Source: Deltaproteobacteria bacterium (GTDB lineage: Bacteria; Desulfobacterota; B13-G15; RBG-16-54-18). From it: a stretch of DNA of 5,008 nt. Under the pieces are notes generated by a model that searched no databases, was not told the DNA's origin, and saw only the letters and a program-made list of their open reading frames with translations. Position numbers and translations under genes: made by a program. This document shows, in pieces, positions 1 to 5,008 of this stretch. Numbering within the stretch: the first letter of the stretch is position 1; every line of letters begins with the position of its first letter. Location: assembly GCA_003646745.1 (NCBI GenBank), contig QMLM01000137.1:1-5008 (forward strand). The letters are read 5' to 3'.

Positions 1-2112
1 AACTGTGCCGAGTTTGCCACCATCTATTTTGCTCTGATGAAGGTAGGGGCGATTGCCGTTATTCTCGATTTTCGCCTCAGTCCACCTGAAATGACCCCTC
101 TTTTTGATGAGACGGAGGCGGAGATCCTCATCACCCATTCCAAACAGAAGAGTTTCGCGGTGAGGATGCTTCGGGAAAAGGAAAAATTGACTTATGTGGT
201 CTTAGTGGGTGAAGAAAAGGTGGAGGAGGATGGTATTTACCCCTATGAGAGGATTATTGAGCAGGAGGATGAGGCAGAGCCCAATGTACCTATAAACGAG
301 GAGGATGAAGCCCTTTACCTATATACCTCAGGTACTACGGGAAGGCCCAAAGGGGTGATCCTCACCTATGATCACCTCACCTATTTTCCTGAGTCTATGA
401 AGGCCTTCCTTCACACAAGCGATAAGGATGTGGAGGGTTGTGTCCTTCCCATGTCCCACATCTCAGGGCCGATAGTCCTCAACCTCATGGTAGATGTAGG
501 TCTCACGGTTGTTATCATAGATGAGATAAGGCCCAAGAAGATCCTGGAGGAGGTCCAGAGGCACAAGATCACCTTTTTCCATGCCGTCCCCCCTATTTTT
601 CAAATGATCCTCAATCTGCCGAGCCGCGATCGCTACGACCTGAGCAGTCTGCGCTTTGTGGCCATGATGGGGACAGTGGTTGCGGAAGAGCTCATGGAAG
701 ACTGGGTCAAGGAGTATCCCCACGCCCTGCCCCTGCAAGGGTATGGGACAACGGAGACGTCCCCTCTTCTTACCCTCACTAGGTTCGAAGACGCGGCCCG
801 CAAGATGGCCAGTGCCGGCCGACCTGTCCCCAGGGCCGAGATCAAAATTGTGGACAAAGATGGCAATGAGTTGCCTCCGGGGGCAGTAGGGGAGGTGATA
901 GCGCGGGGTCCTCAGATCATGAAGGGTTATTTTAAAAACCCCAGGGCCACGGCCCAGAAGATCAAAGACGGTTGGTACCGTACAGGGGATTTAGGCCGAT
1001 TCGATGAGGAGGGCTACCTATATATTCTGGGCAGGACCGATGATATGATCATAACAGGGGGGATGAACGTTTACCCCTCGGAGGTAGAAAATGTGCTCCT
1101 CGCCCACGAAAAGGTGGCTGAAGCTGCGGTGGTAGGGATACCCGATGTGGAAAGAGGTGAGGCTCTGAAGGCGGTGGTGGTCCCCAAGGTAGGGGAGGAA
1201 GTTTCCAAAAGGGAGCTACTGAAATTCTGCAGGCAGCGTCTTGCCAGTTTTAAGATACCTAAGGTAATGGAATTCAGGGACAGCCTGCCACGCTCTCGCA
1301 CGGGCAAGGTGGCCAAGAGGGAGTTGAAGGTAGTAGAGGGAGAGCTGAAGAGGTACTGGGAGTTTCTGACAGAACACAAGAAGTTCATCGGGCCCTTGAG
1401 CATCATTGCCCTTTGGTTTTTGGTCACCGTCACGGAGATAGTTGACCCATTTTTTCTTCCCTCCCCGGTGAAGGTGGGCAGACAACTTGTGGAGCTACTT
1501 AGCACCGCATCGACTTACGATCACCTCTTGAAGACATTCTACCGGATGATGGTGGGTTATTTCATAGCCGTGGCCATTGGGGTACCCCTGGGGATAGTGC
1601 TCGGTTATTGGGAGAAGATATACGAGTCGGTGGAGTTCATCATCGACTTTTTCCGATCGTTTCCTGCCACGGCCATGTTTCCACTGTTTATGCTCGCCTT
1701 TGGGATAGGAGATGGCTCAAAGATCGCCCTGGTAGTCTTTGGATGTTCCCTGTTGATATTGGTAAATACCACTTATGGGGTTCATGGCTGCAGCCGCACC
1801 CGAAAGATGGTGGCCGAGACCATGAAGGCCTCGGAGGCCTATATCATGGCCAAGGTGGTTCTGCCTGAGGCCCTCCCCCAGATATCTGCGGGGCTCCGGT
1901 TGGCCCTGTCTCTGAGCCTCATCATCATTGTGGTTCTGGAGATGTTTATAGGTACGAAAAAGGGGTTGGGGTTTCTGATCTACAATGCGCATATGACCTA
2001 CCAGATAGCCGATATGTACGCTTTCATCATCATGGCTGGCCTCATCGGATATTTTATCAATCAGGGCTATGTGAAGTTGGAGAATAAAGTGATCCATTGG
2101 GCGGGTAGATAA
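1..2112 (+). CDS. Acyl-CoA ligase fused in frame to a NitT/TauT-type ABC permease (5'-truncated)
   Basis: The frame is already open at base 1 and reads NCAEFATIYFALMKVGA, typical internal ANL-superfamily sequence, so the ATG at 37 is not the start. Numbering the 703 visible residues from base 1: the ligase spans about 1-445. It has the P-loop YTSGTTGRPKG (108-118), the adenylate motif GYGTTE (247-252), the ribose-binding aspartate in GWYRTGD (D330), the hinge region GRTDD (344-348) and the catalytic lysine in SRTGK (K436). It would activate a carboxylic acid to its CoA thioester using ATP; the substrate cannot be read from the sequence. Residues from about 450 to 703 form a full-length permease: FFLPSPVKV (484-492), about six membrane segments and a coupling loop ending VVLPEALP (619-626). 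No stop and no ATG lies between K436 and the first membrane segment. The permease N-terminus is normally cytoplasmic, which fits a cytosolic ligase. Several dozen N-terminal residues are missing upstream. Domain calls are certain; whether one polypeptide is made is less sure. Confidence 0.85.
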   Translation, partial: NCAEFATIYFALMKVGAIAVILDFRLSPPEMTPLFDETEAEILITHSKQKSFAVRMLREKEKLTYVVLVGEEKVEEDGIYPYERIIEQEDEAEPNVPINEEDEALYLYTSGTTGRPKGVILTYDHLTYFPESMKAFLHTSDKDVEGCVLPMSHISGPIVLNLMVDVGLTVVIIDEIRPKKILEEVQRHKITFFHAVPPIFQMILNLPSRDRYDLSSLRFVAMMGTVVAEELMEDWVKEYPHALPLQGYGTTETSPLLTLTRFEDAARKMASAGRPVPRAEIKIVDKDGNELPPGAVGEVIARGPQIMKGYFKNPRATAQKIKDGWYRTGDLGRFDEEGYLYILGRTDDMIITGGMNVYPSEVENVLLAHEKVAEAAVVGIPDVERGEALKAVVVPKVGEEVSKRELLKFCRQRLASFKIPKVMEFRDSLPRSRTGKVAKRELKVVEGELKRYWEFLTEHKKFIGPLSIIALWFLVTVTEIVDPFFLPSPVKVGRQLVELLSTASTYDHLLKTFYRMMVGYFIAVAIGVPLGIVLGYWEKIYESVEFIIDFFRSFPATAMFPLFMLAFGIGDGSKIALVVFGCSLLILVNTTYGVHGCSRTRKMVAETMKASEAYIMAKVVLPEALPQISAGLRLALSLSLIIIVVLEMFIGTKKGLGFLIYNAHMTYQIADMYAFIIMAGLIGYFINQGYVKLENKVIHWAGR
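1345..2109 (+). other. Permease module of the fusion (BPD_transp_1-type membrane domain)
   Basis: This is the C-terminal membrane part of the fused gene, listed separately because other annotators may split it. Probable membrane segments, in visible residues, are about 463-481, 517-536, 555-570, 574-590, 634-650 and 673-690. The module is about 254 residues, the usual size of a stand-alone SsuC/TauC-type permease, so nothing is missing from it. The cytoplasmic coupling loop (603-626) should touch the ATPase encoded at 3093-3926. In this loop the conserved glycine of the usual G-A-S segment is a lysine (K609), and the usual glutamate six residues earlier is methionine (M603). If the module were translated separately, it would need a non-ATG start such as CTG at 1345, which follows a GAGGG sequence by only 4 bases. 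Confidence 0.85.
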
Positions 2113-2124
2113 GATAAAATAAAT

Positions 2125-2131
2125 AGGAGGT
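2125..2131 (+). promoter_or_regulatory. Strong ribosome binding site of the binding-protein gene
   Basis: AGGAGGT lies six bases before the ATG at 2138, which is ideal spacing. This favours that ATG over the in-frame GTG at 2132, which would be directly on top of the site. The 25-base gap after the permease stop is A/T-rich apart from this motif. The strong site suggests the binding protein is made in excess over the membrane subunit, as is usual for ABC importers. Confidence 0.85.
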
Positions 2132-2137
2132 GTGCTT

Positions 2138-3088
2138 ATGAAGAGGTTAGTTTGCCTAGTGGTCTTAGGTCTGTTGTTGTCCCTGTACTTTCCCCCAAGG
2201 GTCGAGGCCAAGGAACGTGTGGTACGCATCGGGTATCTGCCATTGGTGATGAGTCTTCCCACCTTTGTGGCGGCGGAAAAGGGGTTTTTTGCCCAGGAGG
2301 GCCTGAAGGTGGAGCTAGTGCGTTTTCAATCAGGCACCACGGTTATAGATGCCCTGGTGGCGGGCAGGATCGACGCCAACTGTGGTAGCGCCATCACTGG
2401 GCACTGGTTCGCGGAGCAGAACGTAACGGGAAGGTTTAAGATATTTTATGTCTATGGAACTGATTCATTGGTGGACAACACCTTTGTGGTGGTAGTAAAG
2501 AAGGATTCCCCCATCAAGGACATGAAGGACCTGAAGGGAAAGAAGGTAGCCCACTTCCCCGGTGCCACCTCTTTGGCCCTAGCCAAGGCGATAATACGCA
2601 CACAGATAGACCCTGAAGGGGTTACCTTCACCGAGGTTCCCCCTCCCAACATTGTTCCTGCCCTGGCTGCGGGGCAGATCGATGCCTTTTTCACCCCTGA
2701 GCCTTTCGGGATGATGGCCGTCTCCAGGGGAGTGGGGAGATACTTGGTGAAAAGTCCCCTTATCTTCTTAAATCTGAAGAAGGGGATTCCTGGGGGGGCC
2801 TTCTCATTCTCGGCCAAGTTCCTCAAAAAGTACCCTGAACTGCCCCCCAAGGTAAGGGCAGCTATAGAGAAGGCTGGGGATTTCATCGAGGCCCATGAGA
2901 AGGAGGCGAGGGGGTATCTGGCCAAGTACACACAGCTTCCGCCGCCGGTGGCCACAAGGATACCCTTCGAGAAGTGGATCCGGATAAGGGATCTGGACAA
3001 GGAGGCCCCTCAATTCTACTTTAATGTCCTTTATAAGGAGGGGGCCTATAAGAAGAAGATAGATACCACCAAGCTTTACTACGAGTAG
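2138..3088 (+). CDS. ABC transporter substrate-binding protein, NitT/TauT (SsuA/NMT1-like) family
   Basis: This 316-residue protein captures a small solute in the periplasm and delivers it to the permease. It starts with a classical Sec signal peptide: MKR, a leucine-rich hydrophobic core (residues 4-18), and a probable cleavage site after PRVEA (A24). There is no lipobox, so it should be a soluble periplasmic protein. The mature part opens with VRIGYLPLVMSLPTFVAAEKGFF (about residues 29-51), the family signature, followed by the EGLKVELVRFQSG segment. Later come LKGKKVAHFPGATSLAL in the second lobe and QIDAFFTPEPFG (about 181-191), equivalent to the usual 'DA...EPF' segment. Length is normal for the family. 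Members bind sulfonates, taurine, nitrate, pyrimidine precursors or aromatic acids, and the ligand cannot be assigned here. The co-transcribed CoA ligase domain suggests a carboxylate, by inference only. The stop is 4 bases before the ATPase start. Confidence 0.93.
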   Translation: MKRLVCLVVLGLLLSLYFPPRVEAKERVVRIGYLPLVMSLPTFVAAEKGFFAQEGLKVELVRFQSGTTVIDALVAGRIDANCGSAITGHWFAEQNVTGRFKIFYVYGTDSLVDNTFVVVVKKDSPIKDMKDLKGKKVAHFPGATSLALAKAIIRTQIDPEGVTFTEVPPPNIVPALAAGQIDAFFTPEPFGMMAVSRGVGRYLVKSPLIFLNLKKGIPGGAFSFSAKFLKKYPELPPKVRAAIEKAGDFIEAHEKEARGYLAKYTQLPPPVATRIPFEKWIRIRDLDKEAPQFYFNVLYKEGAYKKKIDTTKLYYE

Positions 3089-3092
3089 CGGT

Positions 3093-3926
3093 ATGTCTGC
3101 TGAAAAGCCGGAAAGACCATATCTATATATTCGCGGCGTGAGCAAGCACTACGATACGGCCCCCGACCCTCGTCTTGGGAGCGGGGGGCTTCGGGTCTTA
3201 GATAATATTTCTTTTACCGCCCGGAAGGGGGAGTTCGTTACCATCGTGGGGCCCAATGGCTGCGGAAAGACCACTTTCTTCCGTATGCTTGCGGGGCTGG
3301 AAGATATGGACTACGGGAGGATCCTTATCGGGGGCAAAACCCCTGATGAGGCCAAAATAGGCTATGTCTTTCAGAATTACCGCGAATCCCTTTATCCTTG
3401 GCGCACATGCCTCGGCAACCTGATGGTTCCCCTGGAGCTCGATGGAGTACCACGCCGAAGGAGGAAGGAGAAGGTAGAGGAGTTCCTCTGGAGGCTCGAT
3501 ATGAGTGTGAGGGAAGACGCCTACCCCTATGAGCTGAGCGGTGGACAACAGCAGATGCTCGCTATCCTCAGGGCCCTCATCTATGAGCCCGATATCCTGC
3601 TTCTGGATGAGCCCTTCAGCTCCCTCGACTTTCAGACCACTTTCTACATGCACGACAAAATCATGGAAGTTTGGGAGAAGACAGAGGTGACCATCCTCTT
3701 CATCTCCCACAACATCCACGAAGCGGTCTATCTGGCGGACAAAGTGGTGGTCTTCAGCAAGAGGCCTGCCCGGGTGGTGGAGGTGATAGAAACCAATCTC
3801 CCACGCCCTCGCGACTACAAGGTGACCGAGAGCGATCAGTTCTTCGAGGTGAGAAACCGGGTGATGGAGCTCTTTCGGGAAGAGATTATGGACAGCTTCC
3901 TCTTCATGGAGTTGAGCGGATTTTAA
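3093..3926 (+). CDS. ABC transporter ATP-binding protein, NitT/TauT (SsuB/TauB-like) family
   Basis: This 277-residue cytoplasmic ATPase drives the importer as a dimer. All catalytic motifs are intact: Walker A GPNGCGKTT (53-61), Q-loop glutamine (Q94), signature LSGGQ (148-152), Walker B LLLDEP (169-174) with catalytic glutamate E173, D-loop SSLD (176-179) and switch histidine H206. The FQ...LYPWRT segment (93-105) is typical of the nitrate/sulfonate/taurine branch. A short insertion (about 21-33, DTAPDPRLGSGG) lies between the first strand and Walker A. The C-terminal 40-50 residues form the acidic and hydrophobic tail common in this branch. The ATG follows the binding-protein stop by 4 bases and has only a weak ribosome binding site (GAG at 3083-3085), so translation is probably coupled. 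It is the last gene of the operon, and its partner permease is the C-terminal half of the fusion at the operon's left end. Confidence 0.94.
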   Translation: MSAEKPERPYLYIRGVSKHYDTAPDPRLGSGGLRVLDNISFTARKGEFVTIVGPNGCGKTTFFRMLAGLEDMDYGRILIGGKTPDEAKIGYVFQNYRESLYPWRTCLGNLMVPLELDGVPRRRRKEKVEEFLWRLDMSVREDAYPYELSGGQQQMLAILRALIYEPDILLLDEPFSSLDFQTTFYMHDKIMEVWEKTEVTILFISHNIHEAVYLADKVVVFSKRPARVVEVIETNLPRPRDYKVTESDQFFEVRNRVMELFREEIMDSFLFMELSGF

Positions 3927-3968
3927 AGTAGTGAAGCTAGAACTAAAGGAAGCCAGAGCGAGGTTTTT
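3927..3968. other. Short gap between convergent genes, no clear terminator
   Basis: These 42 bases separate two genes whose stop codons face each other. The plus strand has a run of six T at 3964-3969, the last of which overlaps the acyltransferase stop codon. The preceding bases form no convincing G/C-rich stem, so no intrinsic terminator is called in either direction. Confidence 0.6.
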
Positions 3969-4901
3969 TCAAAGTCGTTTATAATCTATATGTCTTTTCC
4001 ACCTTCGGTGCCACCACCACCACTGCTCAGGGTAGCGCTCAATATACCCTTCAGTGAGCCTCATCAAACGGGCCAGATTGTGGGCGATATCCCGCTCCTT
4101 GTCACCGGTCGTCTTTAGCGAAAAGGGCCTCTCAACTATTATCCTGTGCCTGCCCCCTCCATCAGTCAAGATAAAGGTGGGCAAAATGAGGGCTCCGGTC
4201 CTCATAGCTAATACCACAGGCCCCTTATAGGTGGGGACGGGATAGCCGAAGAAGTCCACCATAATCTCATTATAAGGTGGGTTTTGGTCCAGTTGGATGA
4301 AGAGGATCCTCCCTTGACGTAGTTGTTGTAGAGAACTCTGGGCTGCCATCTTTCTGTACCCACCATCGATAAAGCCTATCCCCGCCTTATCTCGATAGCG
4401 GCTAAAGAGCCCTGTGAGGTATCTGTTCTTCGGATTTTTGGCGATGACCGCAAATGGATAGCCTTCCAGGGCCAGCTTGAGAGCAATGAGGGGAAAGTTG
4501 CCCAAATGGATGCTAAGGGTGATGACTCCCTTCCCTCTTTTTATGGCCGCATCGAGGTTTTCTTTTCCCACGAGTTTAATACGTTCCTTCACGACCTTTG
4601 GCGGTAGGAAACAGAACTTCAAAAGCTCCAGAAAGCTAATAACAGTGTTGGAGAGACACCTTCGATAGATGGCCTGGATCTCCTCTTCGTTTCTTTTTTT
4701 GCCAAAAACTAACCTCAGATTGGCTAGAGCGATCCTTTTACGCCTCCCCAGGCCAATGCGGCCCAAGTGTGCCAATGTCCTACCTAAGGGATAGATCCAG
4801 GATAAGGGGATAAATCTGATAAAGAGGACAAAAGGAGGTGCAAAGATGAAGGTCAAAATTTCACCAACGGCATCCAGCCTTCTGCGCCACTTCTTTCTCA
4901 T
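3969..4901 (-). CDS. LpxL/HtrB-like lysophospholipid acyltransferase
   Basis: This 310-residue protein belongs to the bacterial lipid A biosynthesis acyltransferase family, which moves acyl chains onto lipid A or related lipids at the inner face of the cytoplasmic membrane. A basic start (MRKKWRRR) precedes a hydrophobic anchor (about 15-37), then RIALANLRLVFG (56-67), the usual family segment. The catalytic block is ITLSIHLGNFPLIA, with histidine H132. Most family members have H-x4-D/E, but position 137 is proline (codon CCC). Further family blocks are LDQNPP (204-209), VDFFGYPVPTYKGPVVLAMRTGALILP (215-241) and the C-terminal YPEQWWWWHRRWK (290-302). The four tandem tryptophans are unusual. 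Length is normal and the frame intact, so it is not an obvious pseudogene. The ATG at 4901 has an AAGGGG site nine bases upstream and a good promoter beyond it. It converges on the ABC operon and is probably a separate unit. The true acceptor lipid is unknown; the family call is firm. Confidence 0.9.
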   Translation of the reverse strand: MRKKWRRRLDAVGEILTFIFAPPFVLFIRFIPLSWIYPLGRTLAHLGRIGLGRRKRIALANLRLVFGKKRNEEEIQAIYRRCLSNTVISFLELLKFCFLPPKVVKERIKLVGKENLDAAIKRGKGVITLSIHLGNFPLIALKLALEGYPFAVIAKNPKNRYLTGLFSRYRDKAGIGFIDGGYRKMAAQSSLQQLRQGRILFIQLDQNPPYNEIMVDFFGYPVPTYKGPVVLAMRTGALILPTFILTDGGGRHRIIVERPFSLKTTGDKERDIAHNLARLMRLTEGYIERYPEQWWWWHRRWKRHIDYKRL

Positions 4902-4910
4902 AAGTTTTCG

Positions 4911-4916
4911 CCCCTT
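4911..4916 (-). promoter_or_regulatory. Ribosome binding site of the acyltransferase gene
   Basis: AAGGGG on the minus strand lies nine bases before the ATG at 4901. It is an imperfect match to AGGAGG and sits inside the CCCCTTAA/TTAAGGGG palindrome. It supports the ATG at 4901 as the start. Confidence 0.55.
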
Positions 4917-4940
4917 AATTTAAGGGGATACTATATCCCC
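4911..4940. repeat. Two overlapping inverted repeats at the acyltransferase promoter and ribosome binding site
   Basis: CCCCTTAA (4911-4918) and TTAAGGGG (4920-4927) form a perfect 8-base palindrome around one T. The GGGG of its right arm is also the left arm of a second perfect repeat, GGGGATA (4924-4930) and TATCCCC (4934-4940), with a three-base centre. The middle arm can therefore pair with either neighbour. The first repeat covers the predicted transcription start and the AAGGGG ribosome binding site (minus strand, 4916-4911). The second covers the -10 box. This may be a regulator-binding site or, if the transcript starts far enough upstream, a hairpin hiding the ribosome binding site. 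Confidence 0.6.
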
Positions 4941-4959
4941 CCCTTTTGTTGTTTGTCAA
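4930..4959 (-). promoter_or_regulatory. Sigma-70-type promoter of the acyltransferase gene
   Basis: Reading the minus strand, a perfect -35 box TTGACA (4959-4954) is followed after 18 bases by TATAGT (4935-4930), which matches TATAAT at five of six positions. The start of transcription would fall at about 4920-4924, giving a leader of only about 20 bases before the ATG at 4901. The spacer carries a run of seven G on the minus strand next to the -10 box. No start site has been mapped, so this is a sequence match only, though a good one in the right place. Confidence 0.7.
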
Positions 4960-4994
4960 GGACAGGGGATAGGGTTTCTTTTTAGATTGGAGGG

Positions 4995-5000
4995 TTGACA
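4995..5000 (+). promoter_or_regulatory. Possible -35 box of a divergent gene beyond the window
   Basis: A perfect TTGACA on the plus strand lies 8 bases from the window edge. Its -10 box would fall outside at about 5018. It is the reverse complement of the extended -35 box of the acyltransferase promoter (TTGTCAA at 4953-4959 against TTGACAA at 4995-5001), as expected of two divergent promoters. One hexamer alone is weak evidence. Confidence 0.25.
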
Positions 5001-5008
5001 AGGGGAGA

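Noticed and set aside
37..39. ATG at 37 as the start of the ligase gene
   Set aside because: The frame is open to base 1, and the residues before the ATG (NCAEFATIYFAL) match the normal interior of acyl-CoA ligases. The gene begins outside the window.
2132..2134. GTG at 2132 as the start of the binding-protein gene
   Set aside because: It is one base from the AGGAGGT site. The ATG at 2138 has correct spacing and gives a clean MKR signal-peptide start.
1717..2262. Minus-strand open frame of 181 codons opposite the permease and the start of the binding-protein gene
   Set aside because: It lies mostly opposite strongly supported coding sequence, has no recognisable domain, and crosses the ribosome binding site of the real gene. 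It is a shadow frame, as are the other overlapping frames at 1071-1505, 2452-3000 and 3198-3719.
3945..3969. Intrinsic terminator ending in six T after the ATPase gene
   Set aside because: The T run is real, but the bases before it form no stable stem, so only the gap is recorded.
4000..4010. CACC-TTC-GGTG hairpin near the end of the acyltransferase gene as a bidirectional terminator
   Set aside because: The stem is only four pairs, lies inside coding sequence for the conserved HRRWK block, and lacks a proper T tract on either strand.
4924..4940. GGGGATA/TATCCCC hairpin as part of a leader attenuator for the acyltransferase
   Set aside because: It overlaps the -10 box of the best promoter, so it would not be transcribed from that start. 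It is kept as a DNA-site candidate unless an upstream start is shown.

Overview
The window looks like chromosomal DNA of a Gram-negative bacterium. The evidence is a periplasmic-type solute-binding protein with a cleavable signal peptide and no lipobox, and an LpxL/HtrB-type acyltransferase, a family that mostly acylates lipid A. Base composition is moderate. Arginine AGG and isoleucine ATA codons are frequent, and the acyl-CoA ligase plus NitT/TauT ABC gene set is common in anaerobic Desulfobacterota-like bacteria. That taxonomic guess rests on general resemblance and is weak. No RNA gene, insertion sequence, CRISPR array or phage gene is visible.

Layout. Positions 1-3926 hold a tight plus-strand operon that enters the window already in progress. 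It has three genes: (1) one long open frame, truncated at its 5' end, encoding an acyl-CoA ligase joined in frame to a complete NitT/TauT-type ABC permease; (2) a secreted NitT/TauT/SsuA-type substrate-binding protein, with a strong ribosome binding site; (3) the matching ABC ATPase, starting 4 bases after the binding protein stops. A 42-base gap then separates this operon from a convergent minus-strand gene (3969-4901) for an LpxL/HtrB-like lysophospholipid acyltransferase. That gene has a good sigma-70-type promoter and an unusual nested palindrome at its 5' side. The last 107 bases are this regulatory region and may also hold the -35 box of a divergent gene outside the window.

How the genes work together. 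Binding protein, permease and ATPase make a complete importer of the family that takes up small organic anions such as sulfonates, taurine, nitrate or aromatic carboxylates. The ligase domain is fused to the cytoplasmic N-terminus of the permease, so an imported carboxylic acid could be converted to its CoA thioester as it leaves the channel. This would be a covalently built 'import and trap' system. The fusion is what the sequence shows. The coupling is inference, and a one-base error at the junction is the main alternative. The acyltransferase gene is probably unrelated to the operon.
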